DNA from: Raineya sp.
GTDB taxonomy: Bacteria; Bacteroidota; Bacteroidia; Cytophagales; Thermonemataceae
Assembly (NCBI GenBank): GCA_025454915.1
Contig: JALONN010000007.1
Location: 62,001-126,000 of the forward strand
Length of the DNA stretch: 64,000 nt
Direction of reading: 5' to 3'
Positions within the stretch are counted from its first letter, which is position 1, and each line of letters starts with the position of its first letter. This document shows positions 8,425 to 17,477 of the stretch, piece by piece. The translations under genes and the position numbers were made by a program. The notes under the pieces were generated by a model, which saw only the letters and a program-made list of their open reading frames with translations, ran no database searches and was not told the DNA's origin.

Positions 8425-9630
8425 TTATCTATCGACCTCTCCCAGTACCAAATCTAATGAACCAACAATCGCTATTAAATCAGCTAACATAATACCTTTG
8501 CTTAGGGCTGGTAATACAGAAAGGTTACAAAAAGAGGAACTTCTTACCTTACATCGAAAAGGAATATCAGATTTACCATCTGCTCGGAAAAAAAAGCCTA
8601 ATTCTCCTTTAGGATTTTCAGCTCTGATATAAAAATCCATAGCTTGAGGGCGTATTTTTTTAGGGACTACAGCCTGTGGGTCAAAGTCTTTATCTCTCTT
8701 ATGGTCTTTTTGTAGCTTTTCAATACATTGATGAATAATTTTGATAGATTCGTAGCATTCCTGCATCCTAACCCATGTTCTATCCCAACAATCTCCTAAA
8801 GTTCCCATTTCTCCTTTACCAATAGGGATATCAAAATCTAATTCTGGATAAACGGAATAATTATCGACACGTCTCAAGTCATATTTTAGCCCTGATGCTC
8901 TCAGCATAGGACCCGTAACACCATAATTGATAGCAACATCCATAGGTAATATACCTATATTGGCTGTTCTTTGTGTGAAAATTTTGTTTTCTATAACCAG
9001 TTGTTCAGTTTCTCTGAGTTTGGGAATAAGATAATCTACAAACTCTTTACAACGTTCTTCAAAGCCAATAGGAATATCATAAAATAAACCACCTATCCAG
9101 ATATAATTGTAAAGCATTCTTGCCCCACAAGTCCATTCTAAAAGTCTCAAAATATGCTCTCTGTCTCGCATCATCCATAAAAATGGAGTAAATGCTCCAA
9201 TATCAATGGCATAAGTACCCAATGCTACAAAGTGCGAGGCTAATCGGTTTAGCTCTGCAACCAAAACACGAATATATTCAACTCTTTTAGGAATATCCTT
9301 ATCTATACCCAGCATTTTTTCCACTCCCATTGCAAATGCATGCTCGGAGTTCATGGCTGCGATATAGTCTAATCTATCTACATAAGGTAAAATTTGGTTA
9401 TAAGGCAACGATTCTGCATGCTTCTCAAAACATCTGTGCAAATAACCAATATGGGGTACAACATCTACCACAATTTCTCCATCTGTGATTACTTCAAGTC
9501 TTAATACCCCATGCGTAGAAGGATGTTGAGGACCTAAATTGATAATCATTTCTTCACTTTTGAGATTTTCAAGTGAATATTTATTGGGTTCAGAAATGAG
9601 TAGATTATGAGAATTGGTATTAGTAATCAT
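8425..9630 (-). CDS. nuoD: NADH-quinone oxidoreductase subunit D
   Basis: This 401-residue 49-kDa subunit of respiratory complex I has the family motifs [17 protein letters not shown] near the N-terminus, the long conserved core ([42 protein letters not shown]), and a complete C-terminus ending [14 protein letters not shown]. It helps form the quinone-binding site at the junction of the peripheral and membrane arms. It is unusual that no other nuo gene flanks it: ssb is upstream and a phosphatase gene downstream. In most Bacteroidota, nuoD lies in a nuoA-N operon. Confidence 0.95.
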   Translation of the reverse strand: MITNTNSHNLLISEPNKYSLENLKSEEMIINLGPQHPSTHGVLRLEVITDGEIVVDVVPHIGYLHRCFEKHAESLPYNQILPYVDRLDYIAAMNSEHAFAMGVEKMLGIDKDIPKRVEYIRVLVAELNRLASHFVALGTYAIDIGAFTPFLWMMRDREHILRLLEWTCGARMLYNYIWIGGLFYDIPIGFEERCKEFVDYLIPKLRETEQLVIENKIFTQRTANIGILPMDVAINYGVTGPMLRASGLKYDLRRVDNYSVYPELDFDIPIGKGEMGTLGDCWDRTWVRMQECYESIKIIHQCIEKLQKDHKRDKDFDPQAVVPKKIRPQAMDFYIRAENPKGELGFFFRADGKSDIPFRCKVRSSSFCNLSVLPALSKGIMLADLIAIVGSLDLVLGEVDR

Positions 9631-9650
9631 AATGGAGGTGCTTTTTCAAT

Positions 9651-9681
9651 AAAAAAGCATTGGATTTGCCAATGCTTTTCT
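9651..9681 (-). terminator. Rho-independent terminator of ssb
   Basis: AGCATTGG (9656-9663) pairs with CCAATGCT (9669-9676). The A-run on the plus strand gives a U-run on the minus-strand transcript. It separates ssb from nuoD. Confidence 0.8.
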
Positions 9682-9688
9682 GATATGT

Positions 9689-10120
9689 CTAGAAAGGTAA
9701 ATCGTCACTTGGGCTACTTTCTATAGTAGGGGGGATGTATGGTGTTTCATCAGAATTATTATTCTGAGTATGGTGTTCGGTGTGTCCACCTCCCATAGAA
9801 CCTCCTAATAAGGTCAGGTTTTGTCCCACCACTTCTGTTATATAACGAGTCTGCCCATCTTTTTCATAAGAACGGCTGGATAGTTTCCCTTCTATATATA
9901 CTTGTTTTCCTTTTTTTACATATTTCTCAATGACATCTACCACAGGACCCCAGAAAACGATATTATGCCACTCAGTTTTTTCTGTCGATTTTCCCTCTTT
10001 GTCTCTATATTTTTCGGAAGTAGCTAAAGAAAAAGTTGCTTTTTTGCCACTTTCGAAGGTGATGATGTCTGGGTCTTTTCCTACATTTCCCACCAAAATT
10101 ACTTTGTTTACGCCTGCCAT
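9689..10120 (-). CDS. ssb: Single-stranded DNA-binding protein
   Basis: The protein has 143 residues. An OB-fold covers about residues 3-105 (NKVILVGNVGKDPD, EKTEWHNIVFWG, GKQVYIEGKLSSRSYEKDGQTRYITEVV), followed by a flexible Gly/Asn-rich linker and an acidic tip, DDLPF. The tip is the standard docking site for replication and repair proteins. It binds single-stranded DNA as a tetramer in replication, recombination and repair. It lies just downstream of mutY on the same strand, a 48-nt gap that allows cotranscription. Confidence 0.96.
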   Translation of the reverse strand: MAGVNKVILVGNVGKDPDIITFESGKKATFSLATSEKYRDKEGKSTEKTEWHNIVFWGPVVDVIEKYVKKGKQVYIEGKLSSRSYEKDGQTRYITEVVGQNLTLLGGSMGGGHTEHHTQNNNSDETPYIPPTIESSPSDDLPF

Positions 10121-10168
10121 ATGGTTATTGATTTAATTCTAAAAACTTCCTAAATCTACCTAAAAATT

Positions 10169-11227
10169 TTATTCTAACAAATAATTTGCAATTAAAATTG
10201 GCTTAGGAAGCTCATGAGCCTCATCTTTATTGAAAAACTGTAAATCTTTAGAAAAAACTGAAAGAAGTTGAGAGTTGTTTATTTGTATATGAAAAAACTT
10301 AATAAATATTTTTTGATGTGTGAGTTGATGTTTATATACCGAAGAAATTTTTCCAACAGATATATCAGTTTTTGCCCATGCTGTATCCATGAAATCATTT
10401 AAAGACTCCAAAGAGTCGAGTTCAGTTAGATGAAAATCATATAAGTTCTGCCAGATATCTTTACCTGTACGTTTCCTGAGAGCTATCTTGTCATTATTTT
10501 CAAAAATTGTATAAGCAAAAAAGCGTTCTTTTACTTTTACTTTATTGATTTTGATAGGTAATTCTTGCTGTTTGTTATGGTTATAAGCATAACAACTCTC
10601 TCTTAGAGGGCAGTACATACAATCAGGCTTTTGAGGTGAACACTGAACAGCTCCAAACTCCATAATAGCCTGATTATAAATGTGGCTTTTCTTTTCTGGA
10701 AGTAGTTCTTGACTCAATTTACCAAATTCTTTTGCTCCTTGAGGGCTGGCAATATCAGTAGATATACCAAAATAACGAGCCAAAACCCGATATACATTCC
10801 CATCCAATACAGCTACAGGTTCCTCAAATGCAAAAGAGGCAATAGCTGCTGCTGTATATTTGCCTATTCCTTTGAGAGTTAATAGTTTGTCGTAGGTATT
10901 GGGAAATTTGTCTTGGTATTCTTGATGAATAATTTTGGCTGTATGAAGCATATTTTTGGCTCTTGAGTAATAACCCAAACCTTGCCAAAGTCTGAAAACC
11001 TCATCTTCAGGGGCATTTGCCAAATCTGCAATAGTAGGGTAAGTCTCTACAAAACGTTCATAATAAGGCAAACCTTGTTTTACACGAGTTTGTTGTAAAA
11101 TCACCTCTGAAAGCCATATATAATAAGGATTCTGAGTTTCCCTCCAAGGTAAATCTCTGTGGTGTGTTTCATACCATAAAATTATTTTATCTGAAAAATT
11201 TTGTTTTGTAAAGACTTCTAAAGACAT
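10169..11227 (-). CDS. mutY: A/G-specific adenine DNA glycosylase
   Basis: MutY removes adenine mispaired with 8-oxoguanine. Using the ATG at 11227 gives 352 residues, the normal family length; the longer upstream extension is not conserved in character. Visible features are HHRDLPWRET, EVILQQTRV (catalytic Glu), the helix-hairpin-helix LKGIGKYTAAAIASFAF with the following VLDGNVYRVL (catalytic Asp), and a 4Fe-4S cluster motif CSPQKPDCMYCPLRESC (C-x6-C-x2-C-x5-C). A C-terminal Nudix-like domain (about residues 230-352) reads the 8-oxoG partner base. It sits upstream of ssb, so a DNA repair unit is likely. Confidence 0.95.
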   Translation of the reverse strand: MSLEVFTKQNFSDKIILWYETHHRDLPWRETQNPYYIWLSEVILQQTRVKQGLPYYERFVETYPTIADLANAPEDEVFRLWQGLGYYSRAKNMLHTAKIIHQEYQDKFPNTYDKLLTLKGIGKYTAAAIASFAFEEPVAVLDGNVYRVLARYFGISTDIASPQGAKEFGKLSQELLPEKKSHIYNQAIMEFGAVQCSPQKPDCMYCPLRESCYAYNHNKQQELPIKINKVKVKERFFAYTIFENNDKIALRKRTGKDIWQNLYDFHLTELDSLESLNDFMDTAWAKTDISVGKISSVYKHQLTHQKIFIKFFHIQINNSQLLSVFSKDLQFFNKDEAHELPKPILIANYLLE

Positions 11228-11330
11228 AAAAACTGAATCAATAAGTAAAGATAAGGTGTTCCTGCCTTTAAAACAATATTTTGAAAGGCAATGTTTTTTG
11301 TATATTTTTAAAAAATAAACATGATATTTT

Positions 11331-12356
11331 ATGTCCAAAAAAACACAACAAGTTCTTGACTTAGAGTCTGTTTTAGGTTTTAAAATAAACGAAGCAAAAG
11401 AGTGGGGTGGAAAAGGTTATATGCTCAATGGAAATCAAGAAATTATTGGATTGAATTTAGAGAACTATTGCACCTATGGTATGTCGTTTCTCAAAAAAAT
11501 ACCCAATTTGAAATATCTTAATTTAAGTAATTACAGACCCAAACTTCAAGATATTTCAGATATCAAAGATTTACAAGATTTGGAAGAATTAGATTTGCAT
11601 TACAATAAAATTGAAGATATTTCCCCACTCCAAAATCTGCAACAGTTAAAAAAATTGAATTTGGGGTTCAACAGTATTCAAGACATCTCTTTTCTGGATA
11701 GTCTGCACAATTTGGAATATCTTAATTTAAAAGGAAATCCAATTCAAGATTATTCTTATCTGAAGGGTTTAAAAAAAATACAGATACTTGATTTGTTGGC
11801 TAATAAAATTGAGGATTACTCTTTCCTACGAGACTTACCTCATTTACATACTCTAAATCTAGCTGGATGTGAAATTGAGGATATTTCGTTTCTGAAAGAT
11901 TTAAAAAATTTAAAGGAACTTAATTTAGGGAGTAATCCAATTCAAAATCATTCAGTACTTGGGAGTTTGGAAAATTTGCAAGAATTGTCTTTATACCAAA
12001 GTCAAGTTCAGGATATATCTTTTTCTGAAAGCTTGCATAAACTAACAGTCTTAAGTTTGTCAGACAATAAAATCCAAGATATTTCTCCACTCAAAAACCT
12101 GAAAAACTTAAAAATACTTATTTTAAAAGACAATGAAATTCAGGATATTTCAGATATCAAAGATTTACAAAATTTAGAAAAATTACTCTTAGAAAATAAT
12201 CAAATCAAAGAAGTACCTTTATTTTTTCTAGATAATTTATCAAGATTAACAAGTTTGAACTTAAAGGCTAATCCTATTAAAAATATTCCCAGAAAAGTAT
12301 TTAAACATGTAGACTGCCTTCAAGATTTGAAAAATTACCTTGCCCAAAATATTTAA
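11331..12356 (+). CDS. Cytoplasmic leucine-rich repeat protein (SDS22/internalin-type)
   Basis: This 341-residue protein is built of about twelve 22-residue leucine-rich repeats of the form xxLxxLxxLxLxxNxIxDISxL, after a 45-residue cap that resembles none of the repeats. Several repeats are nearly identical (DISPL, DISDIKDLQ, DISFL), pointing to recent internal duplication. There is no signal peptide, sorting signal or transmembrane segment, so it is expected in the cytoplasm as a protein-binding scaffold. The final two repeats shift to a longer type (IKEVPLFFLDNL, IKNIPRKVF). The gene is divergent from mutY and has no cotranscribed partner. Its binding target is unknown. Confidence 0.85.
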   Translation: MSKKTQQVLDLESVLGFKINEAKEWGGKGYMLNGNQEIIGLNLENYCTYGMSFLKKIPNLKYLNLSNYRPKLQDISDIKDLQDLEELDLHYNKIEDISPLQNLQQLKKLNLGFNSIQDISFLDSLHNLEYLNLKGNPIQDYSYLKGLKKIQILDLLANKIEDYSFLRDLPHLHTLNLAGCEIEDISFLKDLKNLKELNLGSNPIQNHSVLGSLENLQELSLYQSQVQDISFSESLHKLTVLSLSDNKIQDISPLKNLKNLKILILKDNEIQDISDIKDLQNLEKLLLENNQIKEVPLFFLDNLSRLTSLNLKANPIKNIPRKVFKHVDCLQDLKNYLAQNI

Positions 12357-12390
12357 AATCTTATGTAAAAAGAATTATTATGATAAATAT

Positions 12391-13191
12391 TTACAATGAA
12401 TGTGTTTTGGCTTCATTCCAATAAACATCCATTTCGGCAAGAGTCATTTCTGATAGTTTCTTGCCACTTTCTTTGGCTTTTTTCTCAAGATATTGGAAGC
12501 GTTTTATAAATTTCTGATTGGTTCTTTCAAGAGCTGTTTCAGGGTTTATATCCACAAAACGAGCATAATTAACCAACGAGAAAAGCAAATCCCCAAACTC
12601 TGCTTCAGCTTTTTGGGCGTCAAAAGAATTGTTGGGGTTAAACTCTGCTTGAAACTCCTGCATCTCTTCTTCTACTTTCTGCCATACTTGCTCTTTTTCT
12701 TCCCAATCAAAGCCAACAGCTCTGGCTTTTTCCTGCATCCTCATGGCTTTGAGCAAGGCAGGTAAGCTTTGAGGTACACCTGAAAGAACGGATTTTTCTC
12801 CTTTACTTTCAGCTTGTTTAATCTGCTCCCAGTTTTGTTTTACTTGTTCCTCATTTTCTACTTCTATATTTCCGTAAATATGTGGGTGTCTTCGAATAAG
12901 TTTATCACAGAGAGAATGAATGATGTCTGCAATGTCAAAATCATTGGTTTCTGAGGCAATACGAGCATAAAAGACGATATGTAGTAAAACATCTCCCAAT
13001 TCTTTTTTTATTTCACTCATATCATTTTGTAAAATAGCATCAGAAAGTTCATGGACTTCTTCAATGCTTAAATGCCTTAAACTCTCAATAGTCTGTTTCA
13101 TATCCCAAGGACACTTTTCTCGGAGCTCATCCATAATGTCAAGCAGTCTTGAAAATGCTTGCAGTTTTTCTTCTTTATTATTTTGAGGCAT
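12391..13191 (-). CDS. mazG: Nucleoside triphosphate pyrophosphohydrolase MazG
   Basis: The 266-residue protein has two MazG domains. The N-terminal one contains LREKCPWDMKQTIESLRHLSIEEVHELSDAI and then KKELGDVLLHIVFYARIASE; the C-terminal one contains EAEFGDLLFSLVNYARF. The ExxE-x12-ExxD metal-binding pattern is present in both. The enzyme hydrolyses NTPs, including abnormal ones, to monophosphates and pyrophosphate, and in some bacteria lowers ppGpp. The gene is 10 nt downstream of the ABC transporter gene, so the two are probably cotranscribed. Confidence 0.94.
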   Translation of the reverse strand: MPQNNKEEKLQAFSRLLDIMDELREKCPWDMKQTIESLRHLSIEEVHELSDAILQNDMSEIKKELGDVLLHIVFYARIASETNDFDIADIIHSLCDKLIRRHPHIYGNIEVENEEQVKQNWEQIKQAESKGEKSVLSGVPQSLPALLKAMRMQEKARAVGFDWEEKEQVWQKVEEEMQEFQAEFNPNNSFDAQKAEAEFGDLLFSLVNYARFVDINPETALERTNQKFIKRFQYLEKKAKESGKKLSEMTLAEMDVYWNEAKTHSL

Positions 13192-13201
13192 GATTTTAAT
13201 T

Positions 13202-16200
13202 TTAGGTGCTATGAATCCCTGTAAACCATTTTGTAATCTGATTCACAATACGAGAAAGTATATTTAGATACAAAGTTACATATAAACCCAATACCATCAA
13301 CCAAATAATACCTAAATTGAACCAATAGGTATCTAAAGACTTATGCAATACTTTTTTGTTAGGGGCAAAAAAATGAGCAGAAATATCATGAGCATCAATA
13401 TAAATGCTATTGACAAGAGGCTCAATATGAGTTTTATGTACAACAAGCTTTTTATCACTATTCACATTACGAGCAAGCATAGAAATCGCATCATTATGAT
13501 ATAAGGAACGTAATTCCTGATGCTGAGGATTTGCTCTTAAAAAGCTATCTCTTTGATTTTGAGCAGTTTTTTGCCTGTTATGATAATAAGTTCTGATTTT
13601 CTGAAAAGCCTTCTCAGAATATGCATAAACTGACTGCTTATATTTTGGAATAGAGAAAGCATATAGATTTGGAATTTCTTTTTTATCAATATGCTCAAAC
13701 TCATGTTCTAATTCTGTTTTAATAATATGAAAGTTCTGATAAGTAGTAGAAGGATTTTCTTTTGTTTCCTGAAGAATTTGTTTTAGTTTTTCCAAGTAAA
13801 AAACCTTTTTATACTCAGCTGAGGCTATTGCTTTATCATACTGATAAAGAGGAGCTTCATAACAGTTTTCTTTAAATTGTGTAACAACAAGAGCTTCAAA
13901 AGCCCAACGAGAAGCCAAAAATTCTGAAAACCAAGGTATATGGTCGTTTGGGCTGATTTTGAAATCTGGATTCACCTTGTCAAAACGAATTACGATACCA
14001 CCTAAAACAAGTTGTGGAATTAATAGGAGAGGTATTAGAATATAAACTGTAATAACAGATTTAAAAGCTGATGAAATATTAAGCCCTAATAAATTGGCAA
14101 ATGCTGAACATGAAAACAATATTAACCAATATTGCCAGTATAGCCCCTTTATACCCATGATACTATTGCCAATCAGTACCAAAATAAAAGTTTGGATGGC
14201 TGAAATAAAAAATAAAACACTAATCTTTGCCAAAAAATAACTGTTTTTACTTAAATGTAAAAAACGCTCCCGCCTCAGTACTTTTCTGTCGCTGATGATT
14301 TCTTCAGCACTACCTACTAAACCTGAAAAAACAGCAACAATAATGGCTATAAAGATGTATGCAGGAATATTTTCATTTTCATGGAATAAATATTTCCCTT
14401 TTTCAATATCATAATATCGATTGACATAAGAAAGCAAAAAAGCCAATAAAGGAGCTTGTATCAGATTAATTACCCAATATTGAGTATTATTAAACTTGGT
14501 AAAAATATCTCTCTTGAAAAAGATAATACCTTGTTTGAAACGATTGGGTAAATATAACTTAATAGCTTTCCCATTAGACTTCTTTTTTTCTATAAAATGA
14601 ACCTTGTTTTCTTTTTTATATAGTTCATACCATTGTTGTGGTAATATTTTTCTGCTCTCTGTAAAGCGACCATATTCATTCACTATTTTGGCAGCAATGA
14701 TGTCAAAGACCTGTTCAACATTTACATTGCCACATTCAAAACATTCCCCTTGTTGTCTACTGATTTGGTTTGCATGGTGTTTGAAATACTGAATCATATC
14801 AGCGGGGCTACCGTAATAAATAGGATATCCACCCGTATCTAAAATCAGAAATTTATCAAACATTTTAAATACAGAAGAGGATGGTTGATGAATGACCACA
14901 AAAACCAGTTTACCTTCTAGTGCTAACTCTTTGAGTAAATCCATAATATTCTCAGAATCTCTTGAAGAAAGTCCAGAAGTTGGTTCATCTACAAAAAGTA
15001 CAGATGGTTTTCGGAGAAGTTCTAAACCAATATTAAGCCTTTTACGTTGTCCTCCACTAATTTTACGGTCAAGAGGGGAACCTACACGCAAATCTTTTAC
15101 TTCCTGTAAACCCAAACTATGAAGCGTATGCTCAACCACTTCTTCAATTTGGTCTTCAGTGTAATTCCCTAAACATAATTTGGCTGCATAATATAAGTTA
15201 TCCCTAACACTCAGATTTTCAATAAGTAAGTCATCCTGTGGTACATAGCCAATAATACCTTCTAGCTTTTCTCTGTGAACATCTATGCCATTGATGAAGA
15301 CTTCGCCTTTCTGAGGTTTTAAATTACCATTTAGTATTTCAAGTAGAGTAGATTTGCCTGCACCACTCTCGCCCATAATACCAAATAGCTTTCCAGAGGA
15401 TTCCTGTATATTGATATTACGAACACCACTTTTTTTACCTGAAAATAAATAGCTAATGTTATTAGCTTCAAAAGTAATGTTTTCTAAAGACTTGTCTTTT
15501 CTAAAAATACTAACAACATCACTATAATAAATAGGATCAATTTTATTACCTCTTACCACACTCCCAGGCGAGAAAACATGAATAGCACTGGGTTTTAATA
15601 TTAAACCATTTAGATAAAAATCCTGATTTCCGACGTATTTAAGTAAATATGTTTCAAGACTGGCTATTCGAAGAATTACAAAGAAACCTGACAAATAGAT
15701 TTGTTGAAGATGATATTGATGGTGAACATCCTCAAATGGAGTAATATATAAGGTGTTTTCCAGAAAAGAATTTTCTATTCTTGTAAGATTCACGAAATGA
15801 AGAATATTATCCAGTTCTGGTCTTTGAATGTTAAAAATAGAGGCTATTGTATTGATAAACTCTAATTCTGTATCAGTAATAAGACTATCAGCAGCAATTA
15901 GCTCGATGAGTCTTGTGATTACGATAATTTTCTGTTGCTGAGTAAGCTCTTGATTGATGTGGGTGCAAATCACAAGCATTCTTGACGAAACACGCATGCT
16001 TGTGAGTTTCTGACCCTGTTCATCAACTTCTACAGTACGTAGCTTAGCATATTCCTCAAAAATGAGTAAATACTTTTGCGAAAGCTCCGAGTTTAGATGC
16101 TCCTTTAGAAAATTTTCTACCAGTAGTCTATATTGTGGACTTGTGCCTTCCAAAGATGCTGTAAGTCCAAACAACTGCATCAAGGCTTTGAGTATTTCTT

Positions 16201-16207
16201 CCGTCAT
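13202..16207 (-). CDS. ABCG-type transporter with N-terminal TerB-like domain
   Basis: This 1001-residue fusion has an N-terminal helical TerB-like region (about residues 1-130; LIAADSLITDTELEFINTIASIFNI), a beta-rich middle region (about 150-235), an ABC ATPase (about 240-470) and a C-terminal transmembrane domain. The ATPase has Walker A GESGAGKST, signature SGGQRKRLNIG, Walker B VLFVDEPTSG and the switch His of VIHQPSS. Domain order NBD-TMD is that of ABCG/White half-transporters. Transmembrane helices cluster at about 575-740 and 965-990, with a large soluble loop between them. The substrate is unknown. The N-terminal TerB-like part, known from tellurite-resistance proteins, may sense membrane or metal stress. 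mazG follows 10 nt downstream. Confidence 0.85.
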   Translation of the reverse strand: MTEEILKALMQLFGLTASLEGTSPQYRLLVENFLKEHLNSELSQKYLLIFEEYAKLRTVEVDEQGQKLTSMRVSSRMLVICTHINQELTQQQKIIVITRLIELIAADSLITDTELEFINTIASIFNIQRPELDNILHFVNLTRIENSFLENTLYITPFEDVHHQYHLQQIYLSGFFVILRIASLETYLLKYVGNQDFYLNGLILKPSAIHVFSPGSVVRGNKIDPIYYSDVVSIFRKDKSLENITFEANNISYLFSGKKSGVRNINIQESSGKLFGIMGESGAGKSTLLEILNGNLKPQKGEVFINGIDVHREKLEGIIGYVPQDDLLIENLSVRDNLYYAAKLCLGNYTEDQIEEVVEHTLHSLGLQEVKDLRVGSPLDRKISGGQRKRLNIGLELLRKPSVLFVDEPTSGLSSRDSENIMDLLKELALEGKLVFVVIHQPSSSVFKMFDKFLILDTGGYPIYYGSPADMIQYFKHHANQISRQQGECFECGNVNVEQVFDIIAAKIVNEYGRFTESRKILPQQWYELYKKENKVHFIEKKKSNGKAIKLYLPNRFKQGIIFFKRDIFTKFNNTQYWVINLIQAPLLAFLLSYVNRYYDIEKGKYLFHENENIPAYIFIAIIVAVFSGLVGSAEEIISDRKVLRRERFLHLSKNSYFLAKISVLFFISAIQTFILVLIGNSIMGIKGLYWQYWLILFSCSAFANLLGLNISSAFKSVITVYILIPLLLIPQLVLGGIVIRFDKVNPDFKISPNDHIPWFSEFLASRWAFEALVVTQFKENCYEAPLYQYDKAIASAEYKKVFYLEKLKQILQETKENPSTTYQNFHIIKTELEHEFEHIDKKEIPNLYAFSIPKYKQSVYAYSEKAFQKIRTYYHNRQKTAQNQRDSFLRANPQHQELRSLYHNDAISMLARNVNSDKKLVVHKTHIEPLVNSIYIDAHDISAHFFAPNKKVLHKSLDTYWFNLGIIWLMVLGLYVTLYLNILSRIVNQITKWFTGIHST

Positions 16208-16241
16208 ACAATTTGCTTACTTACTATACACCTATCATATT

Positions 16242-17237
16242 TTAAAAAAATTTTTCTTTCAATATAGAAATTTCTTTGCTTGCAGAAGCTTTTTCATATA
16301 GAATCTTATAAACAGCTGTTGTAATAGGCATATCTACTTGATATTTCTGATTAATAGCATAAATGCTTTTTACAGCATAATAGCCTTCTGCAATCATGTT
16401 CATTTCCATTTGAGCAGACTTGACACTATACCCTCTGCCAATCATGTTTCCAAAAGTTCTGTTTCTACTAAACTGAGAATAAGAGGTTACAAGCAAATCA
16501 CCTAAATAAGCAGTATCTGTTAGGTCTCTGTGTTGGGGATAAATCTTATCCAAAAAAGTTTTGATTTCTCGTAAAGAGTTGGTAACCAGTACAGACTGAA
16601 AATTGTCCCCATAACCCAAACCATGACAAATTCCGCTTGCCAAAGCAATAATGTTTTTCATAACAGCACTATACTCCACTCCATACATATCATCAAAGGC
16701 TGTGGCTTTGATATATCTACATGTAAGCATACTTGCAATATTTTCGGCTAGAGCCATATTAGGAGAAGCAACAGTCAGATATGACTGTCTTTCTAAAGCA
16801 ACTTCTTCTGCATGGCAAGGTCCTCCAATGATTGCCATATCCAAGAAGGGTACACCTTTCTCCTGATTCATCAAATCAGTAACTAAAAAATGTTTCTCTG
16901 GTATCATTCCTTTTACAGCAGAAATGACACGTTTTCCTGCAAAATCTTCTGGAGTAAGGTCTGCTAGAGCCTGTTCGGTAAATGCAGCTGGAACAGCAAG
17001 TAGAATATAATCAGCATCTTCAATAGCCTGTTTGGCATCAATCCAAACTTTTACTTTTTCCTCATCTATATAAACATCACTTAAATAGTTGGGATTTAAG
17101 TGGAAGCGTCTGATAAATGCTGCTGTTTTAGAATTTCGCATCCACCAGCTAATCTTGACATCTTGTTCTGTAAGAATTTTGACTAAGGCAGTAGCCCAGC
17201 TACCCCCTCCAAAAACAGCTATATGTGGTTTACTCAT
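16242..17237 (-). CDS. gpsA: Glycerol-3-phosphate dehydrogenase [NAD(P)+]
   Basis: The 331-residue protein reduces dihydroxyacetone phosphate to sn-glycerol-3-phosphate, the backbone of phospholipids. The Rossmann fold begins IAVFGGGSWATALVKIL (GxGxWxxA). Family motifs VISAVKGMIPE, IGGPCHAEEVALE, the catalytic-lysine segment YSAVMKNIIALASGI, and GDLLVTSYSQFSRNRTFG are all present. Cytoplasmic enzyme. It is transcribed away from the tRNA-Pro gene and sits upstream of the ABC transporter gene with a 34-nt gap. Confidence 0.95.
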   Translation of the reverse strand: MSKPHIAVFGGGSWATALVKILTEQDVKISWWMRNSKTAAFIRRFHLNPNYLSDVYIDEEKVKVWIDAKQAIEDADYILLAVPAAFTEQALADLTPEDFAGKRVISAVKGMIPEKHFLVTDLMNQEKGVPFLDMAIIGGPCHAEEVALERQSYLTVASPNMALAENIASMLTCRYIKATAFDDMYGVEYSAVMKNIIALASGICHGLGYGDNFQSVLVTNSLREIKTFLDKIYPQHRDLTDTAYLGDLLVTSYSQFSRNRTFGNMIGRGYSVKSAQMEMNMIAEGYYAVKSIYAINQKYQVDMPITTAVYKILYEKASASKEISILKEKFF

Positions 17238-17291
17238 GTTTAATCGTATTTTATTTTACAAATTGCACGATTAAACACAATAAACCAAATT

Positions 17292-17323
17292 TTTTAGATT
17301 TATTTAACAAAATAAATCTAAAA
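17292..17323. repeat. AT-rich 14-bp inverted repeat next to tRNA-Pro promoter
   Basis: TTTTAGATTTATTT (17292-17305) and its exact complement AAATAAATCTAAAA (17310-17323) are separated by 4 nt and abut the -33 box of the tRNA promoter. It could be an UP-like or factor-binding element, or a weak terminator. Confidence 0.55.
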
Positions 17324-17355
17324 TTTGGAGATATAGAAAAACTGTTTTATTTTTG
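17324..17355 (+). promoter_or_regulatory. Bacteroidota housekeeping promoter of tRNA-Pro
   Basis: TTTG (17324-17327), a 20-nt spacer and TATTTTTG (17348-17355) match the Bacteroidota -33/-7 consensus. Transcription should start a few bases before the tRNA 5' end at 17366. Confidence 0.75.
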
Positions 17356-17365
17356 CACTCCAGTT

Positions 17366-17439
17366 CGGGATGTAGTACAGCCAGGTAGTACACTCGTTTA
17401 GGGTGCGAGAGGTCGTCAGTTCGAATCTGGCCATCCCGA
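17366..17439 (+). tRNA. tRNA-Pro(AGG)
   Basis: A complete 74-nt cloverleaf: acceptor CGGGATG/CATCCCG with discriminator A, D-stem GTAC/GTAC, anticodon stem CTCGT/GCGAG, loop TTAGGGT, T-stem GTCAG/CTGGC with loop TTCGAAT. The anticodon (17400-17402) is AGG, so position 34 is A. The body matches bacterial proline tRNAs. Bacterial proline tRNAs normally carry TGG, GGG or CGG; A34 is rare. It is flanked by a clear promoter and terminator. Confidence 0.93.
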
Positions 17440-17444
17440 CTTAG

Positions 17445-17475
17445 CCGTTTCAAGCTTATTTGAAACGGTTTTTTA
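17445..17475 (+). terminator. Rho-independent terminator of tRNA-Pro
   Basis: CCGTTTCAA (17445-17453) pairs with TTGAAACGG (17460-17468), followed by TTTTTTATTTT. Confidence 0.88.
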
Positions 17476-17477
17476 TT

